Positions 1-7,464 of a stretch of DNA of 12,452 nucleotides are shown in pieces (the first letter of the stretch is position 1; each line of letters starts with the position of its first letter). A program made the position numbers and the translations under genes. The notes below the pieces were generated by a model. That model was given only the letters and a program-made list of their open reading frames with translations, searched no databases and had not been told where the DNA came from. Source of the stretch: Bacillota bacterium (GTDB lineage Bacteria; Bacillota; Clostridia; Acetivibrionales; DSM-1351); assembly GCA_023412635.1 (NCBI GenBank), contig JAEYNI010000374.1, forward strand, positions 1 to 12,452, in the 5' to 3' direction.

Positions 1-877
1 TTCCCGGTGAAGGAATTGATTTTTCCTGGGTTGCAGTAATCATTGTATGCAGATATTCGGTCTCGTTTTTAAAAACTTCAATAAATTCTACTATTCCACG
101 ATTACCTGCATTGAAGGCACCGTTAAGAGACAGTACTCTCGGGTCATCCTCCGGGTAAAGATCAATTTTCGAAATATCGACGCTTCCTGTTAGTATTGAA
201 GAATCCTGATTATTAGGGTCAACCGGAGGAACTACTCCTATTCCCTTTCTTGAACGTATTGAGAACCCCACTGATTCTACAGGAAATCTCTCATACTCTC
301 CTCCATAATCATTCTTTAGTCTATATCTGCATATTGGGCATAAATCACCCTCAATTTTAACGTGAAGTGTTTCCTCGAACTCTCTCCTAATGTGTTTAGG
401 AACAAGATGTAAGGGCTCTTCTCTCATAGGACAGCCCTTAAGGGCATAGATAGGCGGTGCCATTTCAAGCGCTCTTTTCAGTACTTCCATTAGTGAGGAT
501 TTCCCGGCACCTACAGGTCCTACAAGATACAAGACCTGACGGGCCTCCTCACCTGCCATGGCAGCAGAATGAAAATATCTGACTATTTTCATAATAGTCT
601 TATCAATACCAAAAAAATCTTCCTCAAAAAAGGCATACTTTTTGATTATATCATTCCCATAAATTCTTCTTAACCTTGGATTCTCATCTGTTCGAACCAC
701 CTCGGTCCCTTTTAATACTATAAGGTCGTACAACCTTTGATGAGCAAGAACAGCCACCTCTGGATTTGATTTTACCAACTGAAGATACTCTAGAAATGTG
801 CTTTCAAAATTCTTTTTTACCCTATCATACCTATCCTTTTGAATCATTGCTTTGAAGTCAAACTCCGGTGTGGTCAT
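1..877 (-). CDS. prkA: PrkA-like serine protein kinase, N-terminal part (runs off window)
   Basis: The reading frame is open from an ATG at 877 to the window edge, giving about 292 residues; the C-terminal half is outside. A Walker A loop GPVGAGKS lies at residues 120-127, within the AAA-like domain typical of PrkA, preceded by the characteristic FFGID and FHSAAMAGEEARQ segments. Cys149 and a CPIC pair (Cys180, Cys183) form a possible metal-binding cluster. Family knowledge: PrkA proteins (about 630-640 residues) are ATPase/kinase-like proteins linked to sporulation and stationary phase in Bacillus; later work also reports Lon-like protease activity for some, so 'kinase' is the traditional label. 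The start is supported by GGGAGG at 885-890, 7 bases upstream of the ATG. In other genomes prkA often precedes yhbH and spoVR-type genes; those would lie to the left of this window and cannot be checked. Confidence 0.93.
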   Translation of the reverse strand, partial: MTTPEFDFKAMIQKDRYDRVKKNFESTFLEYLQLVKSNPEVAVLAHQRLYDLIVLKGTEVVRTDENPRLRRIYGNDIIKKYAFFEEDFFGIDKTIMKIVRYFHSAAMAGEEARQVLYLVGPVGAGKSSLMEVLKRALEMAPPIYALKGCPMREEPLHLVPKHIRREFEETLHVKIEGDLCPICRYRLKNDYGGEYERFPVESVGFSIRSRKGIGVVPPVDPNNQDSSILTGSVDISKIDLYPEDDPRVLSLNGAFNAGNRGIVEFIEVFKNETEYLHTMITATQEKSIPSPG

Positions 878-906
878 CTGGAAACCTCCCTTTTTTTCCT
901 GGTAGA

Positions 907-962
907 TTAAAGGAACAAACCGTTTTACTGTCATTATAATCAGCAGCTGTCAATTTGTTCCT
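907..962 (-). promoter_or_regulatory. Perfect 9-bp inverted repeat around a TATAAT hexamer upstream of prkA
   Basis: AGGAACAAA at 911-919 and its exact complement TTTGTTCCT at 954-962 flank 34 bases. Inside, on the minus strand, are a TATAAT box (about 934-939) and two copies of TGACAG (928-933 and 948-953) spaced 20 bases apart. A TTGACA is also present but only 9 bases from TATAAT, so it is not a normal sigma-A pair. This may be a promoter with a flanking operator, or a 5' leader hairpin. The function is inferred from position only. Confidence 0.4.
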
Positions 963-1040
963 GATAAAATATCTCATTTAAAAATATATGTGAATAATCT
1001 TAAAATATTATTAAATACCAACTTTTCGTGGGCGAATGCA

Positions 1041-1092
1041 AAAAAACCTGTTTAGATTTTCTGGGTAACCAGAATATCTAAACAGGTTTTTT
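1041..1092 (-). terminator. Rho-independent terminator after the radical SAM gene
   Basis: Positions 1041-1064 pair with 1069-1092 around a 4-base loop (GTAA), a 24-pair stem with a single mismatch (1058/1075). On the minus strand the stem runs into a T tract, fitting termination of the 4210-1158 transcription unit before the prkA leader. The other strand also ends in a T tract, so it could act in both directions. Confidence 0.9.
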
Positions 1093-1157
1093 CATTTCAA
1101 CAATTTTATTATATATTAATATAATTGGTATAATCCAATAATAAATACACATCTTCG

Positions 1158-2888
1158 TCAATCACTGCAAGGTACAACGATGCTCCTGTATTTTCCATCT
1201 ACTGAATCCTTATGTTGATAGTCAAACATCAGAATTTCATCAGGGCCTGTCAATTTATGCAATGACACAAAAAATACTCTTTTTAAAATATTTTTAGCTG
1301 AAAAACCTCTGGCATCAGGAATATATTCCTTTATAAATTTCTCACTTTTAAGAAATTCATGAGTCAGGTTGCTTGGTAATAAGTCATGCTGAGCTTTTAT
1401 TGCCTCCGGAATTGCACAGGAGCTGTCCGAAGAGAGGAAATCAAACACCATAGCCTGTCGGAATTTCTCTAGATCAAGTTTTTCAAATAAGTCTGACTTA
1501 ACAAAATTAAACAGAACAGCTATGTTCTCACGGTAGGATACAGGCCTGTCAAGATATCTGTTTACCCTGCAATAAACAGACATCTGTCTAAATAATTCAT
1601 AGAAATCTCCTGAATATAACAACTCCAGTATTTCCAGAGACTTTGAAAACCGACCTGAATTGAAGTATCTCTCTAAGACCTCCTCAATATCTTTTAAATC
1701 CAGAATATCATTGTAACTAATGTATCTATTTCCCAAAATCTCATAGGGAGAATAATCTCTAAAGCTGTATTCATGCTTTTCAGCTTCTCTTCGTATTTTC
1801 GAACCCTTTAACATTTTCAGGAAGCCCAGTTGAAGCTGATGAGGTTTCATATCGTATACATCATTGAAGGATTTCTTGAAGGATTTAATATCTTCATAGG
1901 GTAAACCCGCAATTAAATCCAAATGTACATGTATGTTTCCGTTTACCAGTATTTCCTTTACATTCCGTTTAAGCTTGTCCAGGTCAGTTACGCGTTCTAT
2001 TTCATTAAGTGTTTGAAAATTTGTAGTCTGAAGGCCAATTTCCAGCTGAACTCTGCCCTTTGGAGCACTACCCAGCAATTCCAGGAGCTCTTGGTCAAAT
2101 AGGTCTGCAGCCGCTTCAAAGTGAAAGGCTGTATTACAGCTTAATGATATTATATATTCTATGATCTCTTTTGCTCTTTTTCTGTTACAGTTAAAAGTCC
2201 GGTCAACAAATTTTATTAGCTTCGGTTTGTAGCTTACAAGCTTTTCAAGATCAACTTTTACCCTATCCAATGAAAAAAATCTGACACCTTTAAATGTTGA
2301 TGAAATGCAATAGGAGCAGGAAAATGGGCAACCTCTGGATGATTCATAATATAAAATTCTATTCTCTGTTGAATTCAAAAGCTCATCAGTATAAGGAGAA
2401 GGAAGCCTGTCCAATTGTGAAACCAGATTAAAGCCCTCTCTGTAAACAACCTGTCCGTCCTCCCTGTAGGCAATACCAGAAAGTTTTTTATATTCTTGTG
2501 AGCAATTTTCAATGGAATTTATTAAAACCGGGAATATTTCCTCCCCCTCACCGCACAATACAAAGTCTGCAGCCTCATTTTCCTGCATGACTTCTTTGGA
2601 AGTATAGGAAACCTCGGGGCCTCCAAGTATAATTATACATTCAGGTAAAAGTTTTTTTATATCTCTTAATAGTGACCTTACTAGCTCGATATTCCATATA
2701 TAGCAGGAAAAAGCCAAAACATCAGGCTTTTCTAGGTATATCCCAGAGAGGATATCATCTTTATTATCGTTTATTGTAAACTCCCTTATTGAAGTATTAG
2801 TACAGTTTTTCAAACTTACTTTTAGATACCATACCGCCAGACAGGTATGTATGTACTTCGAATTAATTCCAACCAACAATGTTTTCAT
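1158..2888 (-). CDS. B12-binding-domain radical SAM protein (DUF4080-type), 576 aa
   Basis: Three parts can be read. Residues 1-130 form a cobalamin-binding-like Rossmann domain (start KTLLVGINSKYIHTCLAV; GGPEVS at 89-94). A radical SAM core follows with the CX3CX2C iron-sulfur cluster motif at Cys187, Cys191 and Cys194, in GCPFSCSYC. A C-terminal region (about 380-576) resembles the DUF4080 extension seen on this subfamily. The DXHXXG cobalamin-ligand motif is not evident, so cobalamin, if bound, may bind base-off without a His ligand. The family makes 5'-deoxyadenosyl radicals from SAM; relatives do methylations, methylthiolations or ring rearrangements, but the substrate here is unknown. 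The ATG at 2888 gives the canonical N-terminus, yet no good Shine-Dalgarno precedes it; a short ORF ends 2 bases upstream (see 2891-2947), suggesting translational coupling. It lies 113 bases downstream of the carboxypeptidase gene on the same strand, with no clear terminator between them. Confidence 0.9.
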   Translation of the reverse strand: MKTLLVGINSKYIHTCLAVWYLKVSLKNCTNTSIREFTINDNKDDILSGIYLEKPDVLAFSCYIWNIELVRSLLRDIKKLLPECIIILGGPEVSYTSKEVMQENEAADFVLCGEGEEIFPVLINSIENCSQEYKKLSGIAYREDGQVVYREGFNLVSQLDRLPSPYTDELLNSTENRILYYESSRGCPFSCSYCISSTFKGVRFFSLDRVKVDLEKLVSYKPKLIKFVDRTFNCNRKRAKEIIEYIISLSCNTAFHFEAAADLFDQELLELLGSAPKGRVQLEIGLQTTNFQTLNEIERVTDLDKLKRNVKEILVNGNIHVHLDLIAGLPYEDIKSFKKSFNDVYDMKPHQLQLGFLKMLKGSKIRREAEKHEYSFRDYSPYEILGNRYISYNDILDLKDIEEVLERYFNSGRFSKSLEILELLYSGDFYELFRQMSVYCRVNRYLDRPVSYRENIAVLFNFVKSDLFEKLDLEKFRQAMVFDFLSSDSSCAIPEAIKAQHDLLPSNLTHEFLKSEKFIKEYIPDARGFSAKNILKRVFFVSLHKLTGPDEILMFDYQHKDSVDGKYRSIVVPCSD

Positions 2889-2890
2889 TT

Positions 2891-2947
2891 TTACTTCGTA
2901 ACAGTTTTCGGAAACAGACCTTCAGTTTCTCTCAAACCAGCCTCCAT
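2891..2947 (-). CDS. Possible 14-18-codon upstream ORF coupled to the radical SAM gene
   Basis: An ATG at 2945-2947 opens 18 codons (MEAGLRETEGLFPKTVTK) with a TAA at 2891-2893, 2 bases before the ATG of the radical SAM gene. No Shine-Dalgarno precedes this ATG, but GGAGG at 2941-2945 lies 5 bases before an in-frame TTG (2933-2935), which would give a 14-residue peptide. As the downstream gene lacks its own ribosome site, translation of this ORF could deliver ribosomes by termination-reinitiation. No homology is recognised. It may equally be chance; GGAGG could be a distant relic. Confidence 0.25.
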   Translation of the reverse strand: MEAGLRETEGLFPKTVTK

Positions 2948-3001
2948 AATAAAATAGTTAATATAATTCGCAAAGCGACCTCTATTATTATGCCAAATTT
3001 A

Positions 3002-4210
3002 TCAGTTATGTACAAGTCCGGCCCAGGTTCTGAAAATTGAATCAAAATAATAATAAAAATCTTTTCTTTCAACCGTTTCAATATTTTTTAGGTCTGTTGT
3101 GGCTAAAACCTTTCCTTCCAATACAAAATCTACGGTTCCGACTTTTGTATTCCGTATTAGCGGAGCTTCAACTTTATCCGGAATATTATATACTATCCTC
3201 ACATTGTTAACCTCATCTGCCTTAAGAGGTATAGTTATATCCACATCAGAATATAGAGAGACTTTACCAACCTTACCTTTATGTATGTTAACCTCCTGTA
3301 ATTGCTGACCTCTTTTCAAGTAATCATAATTTTTATAGTTATCGAAAGCATAATCCAGCAGTATCTTGCTGTTTTGAGCCCTTATGCTTCGTGTAGGACA
3401 GCCAAGTACAATGGAAATAATCTTCCAGTTATCTTTTGTTGCCGATGTTACAAGACACCTCCCGGCTTGCCCTGTATAGCCGGTTTTTACTCCGTCAGCC
3501 CACGGATAAAGTCCTAGCATTTCATTTGTATTGGTAATATCTCTACCATTGAAAACTGAGTATCTGGTGCCAACAATCCTACAAAATTTCTCATTTTTTA
3601 AAGCGTACTGTGTTATAAGGGCAAGGTCATAGGGAGTTGAGTAGTGCTGTGGGTCATCCAGCCCATGGGGAGTTACAAAGTTCGTATTAACCGCACCAAT
3701 TTCGGCAGCCTTTCGGTTCATCATTTCAGCAAAAAGCTCCACCGAACCTCCGATATGTTCCGCTAGGGCTATAGCTGCATCATTTCCAGAACGAAGCATC
3801 ATTGCATACATCAGGTCCTTAAGCTTATAGGTTTTCCCCTCTATAAGATTAACTGTTGATCCACCTATTGCAGCAGCCCTCTTGCTAATTAATACGTCTT
3901 CTTCATCATTTCCATTTTCAAGTACCACAATAGCTGTCATTATTTTTGTTGTACTGGCTATTGAACGCCTTGTGAAAGCATTTTTTTCATAAAGAATCCT
4001 ACCGCTTTCGGTATCCATTACAATTGCCGCCCCTGCAGATACTTTGGGTAGCTTTCCACCCGTAGACTCAATGATAGCCTCATTATGAAATCCGTTTATC
4101 GGTTCATCTTCGTTTGTATCATCCGCCGAAACTTCATTAGTACATAGAACACAGGACAAAATGATAGCAAAAATTAACACTAATCTAAAAGTTTTTCTCA
4201 ACAGCCTCAC
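3002..4210 (-). CDS. dacF: D-alanyl-D-alanine carboxypeptidase, S11 family (DacF/PBP5-like), 402 aa
   Basis: This is a penicillin-binding protein that removes the terminal D-Ala from peptidoglycan pentapeptides outside the membrane. All three active-site motifs are present in order: SxxK at Ser86-Lys89 (ASTTK), SGN at 141-143 and KTG at 242-244. A signal peptide covers residues 1-29 (RLLRK n-region, hydrophobic 10-23, VSA before the mature start). A PBP5 C-terminal beta domain spans about 285-375, followed by an aromatic amphipathic tail (FYYYFDSIFRTW) that probably anchors the protein to the membrane. Length matches the DacF/DacB group. The start is GTG at 4208-4210, chosen because it gives a normal signal peptide; the ribosome site is weak (GGAAAG 8 bases upstream). 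It is probably co-transcribed with the radical SAM gene. A structured leader lies upstream (4286-4345). The exact paralogue (dacA, dacB or dacF) cannot be fixed from sequence alone. Confidence 0.93.
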   Translation of the reverse strand: MRLLRKTFRLVLIFAIILSCVLCTNEVSADDTNEDEPINGFHNEAIIESTGGKLPKVSAGAAIVMDTESGRILYEKNAFTRRSIASTTKIMTAIVVLENGNDEEDVLISKRAAAIGGSTVNLIEGKTYKLKDLMYAMMLRSGNDAAIALAEHIGGSVELFAEMMNRKAAEIGAVNTNFVTPHGLDDPQHYSTPYDLALITQYALKNEKFCRIVGTRYSVFNGRDITNTNEMLGLYPWADGVKTGYTGQAGRCLVTSATKDNWKIISIVLGCPTRSIRAQNSKILLDYAFDNYKNYDYLKRGQQLQEVNIHKGKVGKVSLYSDVDITIPLKADEVNNVRIVYNIPDKVEAPLIRNTKVGTVDFVLEGKVLATTDLKNIETVERKDFYYYFDSIFRTWAGLVHN

Positions 4211-4285
4211 ATCCCCAGCTTTCCAATTAAAATAAAGAATTTCATTTTCGTCTTCAGAAAAGTTATCTTACCGTATATGCGTTAA

Positions 4286-4345
4286 AACGAGGTATAGGAG
4301 TCACCACCCGGAGTACAATACACCATATACTCCTTTAACCTCGTT
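4286..4345 (-). promoter_or_regulatory. Inverted repeat with alternative pairings in the carboxypeptidase leader
   Basis: AACGAGGT (4286-4293) pairs perfectly with ACCTCGTT (4338-4345). Inside, ACTCC at 4329-4333 can pair either with the distal copy (AGGAGT 4296-4301 with 4329-4334) or the nearer copy (GGAGTA 4310-4315 with 4328-4333); the two are mutually exclusive. On the minus strand the outer stem is followed by only four T residues. It may be a weak terminator, an attenuator or a protein site; no known riboswitch consensus was recognised. Confidence 0.45.
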
Positions 4346-4484
4346 ATATTAATATGAAAACATTATTTCGTTTATAACGTCAAAGAAAATTATATTAATA
4401 AAATATTATCAAACATTTAACCATAAACTTCGTAGAATAATATGTGTCAGAAATGAAAAGATTTGTTTGGAATGACACCTATCA

Positions 4485-4513
4485 TTTAACCCAAATGTTG
4501 TTTATTATATAAT
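4485..4513 (+). promoter_or_regulatory. Sigma-A-type promoter of the glycosyltransferase gene
   Basis: TTTAAC (4485-4490) and TATAAT (4508-4513) are separated by 17 bases, about 50 bases upstream of the start codon. An inverted repeat GTGTCA/TGACAC (4444-4478) ends 6 bases before the -35 box and could be an operator. Prediction from consensus only. Confidence 0.6.
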
Positions 4514-4564
4514 AAGAGTAACTACTGGATTAAGATTTATCACCTTTGGAGGCTTAGGATAAAA

Positions 4565-5755
4565 ATGAGAAATGTAGTAATAATTTCATCAGAATACACT
4601 GGTCACGGACATAAAAGTATAAGTGAATCATTGATTGAACAGTTTGATTTGCAGGATGATGTTAATGTTAATGTTATAGATGGTTTTGAATTAGGCGGAA
4701 ACATGTGGGTTAAGGTAGGCAAATCCTATGGTTTGGTAACAAGAAATGCCAAGGAACTCTGGAAATTGGCATGGAAAATTTCAAAACGTAATCCTTCATT
4801 TATTCATGAATTTACCGAATTAACAATACGTGAAAATTTTATTAAAATGTTAAGAAGGCTTAAACCCGATTTGATACTATCTGTTCATCCGGTTTTTAAC
4901 TCACCTATACTAAATATACTTAAAGAATATAAAATAAATATACCTTTTGCTATTTTTGTGGCTGATCTCGTAAGTATATCTCCATTGTGGGCTGATAAAA
5001 GAGCTGATTGCATTATTTGCCCGACTCAGGAGGCAATGGAGAGATGCCAGGGCTTTGGTGTTCCTGAAGATAAAATAAGAGTTATCGGATTTCCCGTAAG
5101 GTCGAGATTCACCCAGCACATAGGCCAGGGGATTCAAAAACCCGACTACAATCTGGATAGACCCCTCGAATGCTTGATTATGAGTGGCGGAGAAGGTTCC
5201 GGAGACATGAATAGCGTATCAAAAATTCTTCTTGATAATTTTAACTGCAATGTGAGTATCATTGCCGGAAGAAATGAAACTATGAAGGAGAAACTGGAGA
5301 AGTCACTTGCACAGCAGTATCCCGGAAGAGTTGAAATTTTCGGATATGTTACAAATATTCAGGAGCATATGCTAAAATCAGATATAGCCTTTACCAGAGG
5401 CAGCCCAAATGTAATGATGGAAGCCATTGCTTGTAATGTACCCTTGATAATAACAGGAGCATTGCCCGGGCAGGAGCAGGAAAATCCAGATTTTGCTGTC
5501 AACAATAAGCTGGGTATCTTCTGTGAAGACCTTTCTTCCCTGTCATCAATGGTTTCAGAACTTCTGGCAGACGGTGCAAAAGGGTTAAATGAAATAAAAC
5601 AGGCTCAAAGAGATTTCTTTGATCATGATTCTGCAAAAAAAATTGTTGAAACTTCTCTAGGTCTTATCCGGAACGAAGTATTCATTTTCCCTTCGGAACT
5701 ACGCCGTAAAAGAAGATTTTTAAGATTAAGACTGCAGTCCCGCAGAAGTTCATAG
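4565..5755 (+). CDS. MGDG synthase/UgtP-like glycosyltransferase (GT28), 396 aa
   Basis: This probably transfers a hexose or GlcNAc from a UDP-sugar to diacylglycerol or a similar lipid at the inner membrane face, yielding glycolipid. The N-terminal MGDG_synth-type acceptor domain (about 5-180) has GHGHKS at 13-18, corresponding to the family's GxGH motif, and SVHPVF at 106-111. The C-terminal donor domain has MSGGEGSGDM (206-215), GYVTNI (260-265), the RGSPNVMMEAIA helix (278-289) and PGQEQEN (301-307), the counterpart of the PGQE(E/Q)GN donor loop. The C-terminal tail is strongly basic (RRKRRFLRLRLQSRR), suited to contact with acidic phospholipids. GGAGG at 4548-4552 is 12 bases from the ATG, with a nearer AGGA at 4556-4559. 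The gene is monocistronic between its own promoter and a strong terminator. The exact sugar and acceptor are not decidable; membership in the GT28/MGDG family is secure. Confidence 0.87.
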   Translation: MRNVVIISSEYTGHGHKSISESLIEQFDLQDDVNVNVIDGFELGGNMWVKVGKSYGLVTRNAKELWKLAWKISKRNPSFIHEFTELTIRENFIKMLRRLKPDLILSVHPVFNSPILNILKEYKINIPFAIFVADLVSISPLWADKRADCIICPTQEAMERCQGFGVPEDKIRVIGFPVRSRFTQHIGQGIQKPDYNLDRPLECLIMSGGEGSGDMNSVSKILLDNFNCNVSIIAGRNETMKEKLEKSLAQQYPGRVEIFGYVTNIQEHMLKSDIAFTRGSPNVMMEAIACNVPLIITGALPGQEQENPDFAVNNKLGIFCEDLSSLSSMVSELLADGAKGLNEIKQAQRDFFDHDSAKKIVETSLGLIRNEVFIFPSELRRKRRFLRLRLQSRRSS

Positions 5756-5780
5756 ATTGAGCAATAAACTGACACTACCA

Positions 5781-5816
5781 AAAACACCTCATTCCAAACA
5801 GGGAATGAGGTGTTTT
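5781..5816 (+). terminator. Rho-independent terminator of the glycosyltransferase gene
   Basis: A perfect 15-bp stem (5781-5795 with 5802-5816) with a 6-base loop (AAACAG) lies 25 bases after the stop codon and ends in TTTT. With A tracts on the opposite side it could work in both directions, though no minus-strand gene reads into it. Confidence 0.93.
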
Positions 5817-5884
5817 GCTATTTCAACATTATATTAAAAATTATTATATAGAACTGCAGTATATACCATTTTTTTATATATTTG

Positions 5885-5913
5885 TTGTTTTATTACATAT
5901 TTTCTATTATAAT
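5885..5913 (+). promoter_or_regulatory. Sigma-A-type promoter of the KAS III-like gene
   Basis: TTGTTT (5885-5890), a 17-base spacer and a perfect TATAAT (5908-5913) lie about 30 bases upstream of the start codon in a very AT-rich stretch. A good ribosome site AGGAG (5934-5938) follows, 7 bases from the ATG. Confidence 0.6.
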
Positions 5914-5945
5914 CTATGTAATACATCAAAAAAAGGAGTGGTTAA

Positions 5946-6947
5946 ATGTATCAAAATGTCATTTTTAAATCTATTGGAACTTACCATCCAGCAACAAAAA
6001 AAAGCAACTCTTTTTATGTTAATCACTTTAACAGCATGGGAATTGATGTGTCCGGTCTGGTTGAACATCTCGGGAGAAATACGCGCTGCATTGCTGACAC
6101 AAAACATGAAAACGCTGTTACAATGGCTTATCAGGCCTCTCTGAAAGCTCTTCAGTCTGCCAATGTAAGTCCTGAAGAAATAGACATTATCATTTTTGGA
6201 ACTGATAGTCCTGAAAAACTAGTACCTTCAAATGCAATACTACTTCACGACAAACTACACACTGTTAATGCCCATCAGATTTTTGATCTTAATTCTAACT
6301 GTATAGGTATGTTGACTGCTATCGACGTCGGTAGCCGCTTGCTTACCAATAATACAAGACTTAGTAAAGCACTTATAGTGGGCAGCTTTATGGGCAATTT
6401 CATATCAAGTAAAACTGACCCCGTTTGTTATTCAAATATGGCTGATGCGGCTGCGGCCATCATCCTTGAAAGGGTTGAAGAGCCCTATAAAAGAGGTTTC
6501 ATAGATAGCAACTTCAAGACCGATACCGTAGTAAAAAATAAGTTTCAATACCCAGCTTGTGGCTTTTCAAGCCTCTATGAGGAAGGAATTGACGCTGAGG
6601 ATAAAAAGCTTAAGCTTGATCCTTTTGATACAAGTTTTGTGCCAGGTGAATGGATTCGGTTAATGCAGGTTCTATTCGACAGATACAGCATTACTAAAGA
6701 TGATATAAGCCAATATTTCTTTTCGCAATTTTCAAAGCCAGATGCCGAAGCAACTCTGAATTTACTGTCTTTAGATTGTGATAGACACACTTATATAGGT
6801 AATATTTACGGATACACGGGTCTGACCAGCCCAATAGTGGCTTATAACGAGGCATTAAGCACCAAAGCTATTGACTCCGGAGATTATTTAATGTTCTGCT
6901 CGGTAGGGGCCGGTTATAATATGTGTGCATTATTATATAGACAATGA
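5946..6947 (+). CDS. KAS III (FabH)-like thiolase-fold protein with altered active site, 333 aa
   Basis: The overall plan is that of 3-oxoacyl-ACP synthase III: the N-terminal IGTYHP segment, LGRNTRCIAD (compare the GIxxR region), the nucleophile Cys119 in DLNSNCIGML, and a C-terminal thiolase half. Length (333) is close to FabH (about 317-335). In FabH, catalytic His and Asn sit 30 residues apart in PHQAN and YGNTSA. Here the matching segments are FFSQFSK (258-264) and YGYTGLTS (288-295), so His appears replaced by Ser260 and Asn by Tyr290, exactly 30 apart. Without the His/Asn pair, decarboxylative condensation of malonyl-ACP is unlikely. Family knowledge shows KAS III relatives that act as acyltransferases or use other nucleophiles; the role here is unknown. 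It stands alone, with its own promoter and terminator, near a glycolipid transferase, so a lipid or secondary-metabolite role is possible but unproven. It should not be annotated as housekeeping fabH. Confidence 0.85.
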   Translation: MYQNVIFKSIGTYHPATKKSNSFYVNHFNSMGIDVSGLVEHLGRNTRCIADTKHENAVTMAYQASLKALQSANVSPEEIDIIIFGTDSPEKLVPSNAILLHDKLHTVNAHQIFDLNSNCIGMLTAIDVGSRLLTNNTRLSKALIVGSFMGNFISSKTDPVCYSNMADAAAAIILERVEEPYKRGFIDSNFKTDTVVKNKFQYPACGFSSLYEEGIDAEDKKLKLDPFDTSFVPGEWIRLMQVLFDRYSITKDDISQYFFSQFSKPDAEATLNLLSLDCDRHTYIGNIYGYTGLTSPIVAYNEALSTKAIDSGDYLMFCSVGAGYNMCALLYRQ

Positions 6948-7009
6948 TACAGGTAATGATCCTATTTCCATTTAAAGAATGCTATAAGTTTATTTAATAA
7001 CTATACATA

Positions 7010-7046
7010 AAAAATCACCTCGAGTTTCAGTAATGAGGTGATTTTT
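7010..7046. terminator. Bidirectional terminator between convergent genes
   Basis: Positions 7010-7021 pair with 7035-7046 in a perfect 12-bp stem (core ATCACCTC/GAGGTGAT) with a 13-base loop. A tracts on the left and T tracts on the right serve both the KAS III-like gene (plus) and the 120-residue orphan (minus), whose stop codon is at 7052. Confidence 0.9.
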
Positions 7047-7051
7047 ATTTT

Positions 7052-7414
7052 TTAAACTTTGGTAAGAGCTTCTTCCGGCGATTCTACAAAAATAATTGTG
7101 TCAAAACCCTGGATATCCTTACCGATCCGTTTCGTTTGTCCTAATGCTACAGCTGATTGCTGCTGAACGATTATTCTCTTTTTAAAAGGAACACTCATAT
7201 ATAACATTAACATATTCTTAAGCTGCTCAGCCACATCCTGTGCTGATGCCTTTACTTCTCTACCATCGACAATAAGCGTATACTCTTTTGGATTCACCTG
7301 AGAAGTCTTGGTCCTGTACTCGTTTATAAAGTCCACGCCTTCCTGCATTGTAAAAAAACCTGAAGCAAAAATTGAAAATATTTTTTTTGCTTGATCAACT
7401 TCCATTGTAAACAT
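7052..7414 (-). CDS. Uncharacterised 120-aa cytoplasmic protein
   Basis: I do not recognise the family. The protein has no signal peptide or membrane segment. Predicted pattern: a short helix-rich start (residues 1-34, containing FTMQEGVDFINEYRTK), a strand YTLIVDGREV (45-54), an amphipathic helix SAQDVAEQLKNMLMLYM (57-73), a strand KRIIVQQQ (79-86), then FDTIIFVESPEEAL (104-117). Alternating strands and helices ending in an 'FxSPEEAL' segment resemble STAS/SpoIIAA-like domains; this is a suggestion only. No catalytic signature is visible. The ATG at 7412-7414 is supported by GGAGGG (7424-7429) 9 bases upstream; a second Met at residue 4 lacks such a site. The gene is monocistronic, preceded by a promoter at 7465-7493 and ended by the shared terminator at 7010-7046. 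Confidence 0.85.
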   Translation of the reverse strand: MFTMEVDQAKKIFSIFASGFFTMQEGVDFINEYRTKTSQVNPKEYTLIVDGREVKASAQDVAEQLKNMLMLYMSVPFKKRIIVQQQSAVALGQTKRIGKDIQGFDTIIFVESPEEALTKV

Positions 7415-7464
7415 AAAGACTATCCCTCCATGTAAAAATTTGTAATAATTAACAATTAATATTT

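Larger units (their letters stand above)
4211..4564. other. Divergent intergenic region between dacF-like and glycosyltransferase genes
   Basis: This 354-base stretch has no credible ORF. It carries the 4286-4345 inverted repeat on the carboxypeptidase side, an AT-rich middle (4346-4440), an inverted repeat GTGTCA/TGACAC (4444-4449 and 4473-4478) next to the glycosyltransferase promoter, and the promoter and ribosome site for the plus-strand gene. No convincing sigma-A promoter for the minus-strand gene was found. Confidence 0.6.

Noticed and set aside
4444..4478. GTGTCA/TGACAC inverted repeat as a terminator
   Set aside because: Only a 6-bp stem with a 23-base loop and no T tract; at most a weak operator candidate.
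5815..6144. Plus-strand ORF of 109 codons overlapping the KAS III-like start
   Set aside because: It runs through the terminator and promoter and then a shifted frame of the KAS III-like gene; its composition is that of translated AT-rich noncoding DNA.
5946..6947. Housekeeping fabH annotation for the KAS III-like gene
   Set aside because: The expected PHQAN and GNTSA catalytic motifs are replaced and there is no fab gene cluster around it.
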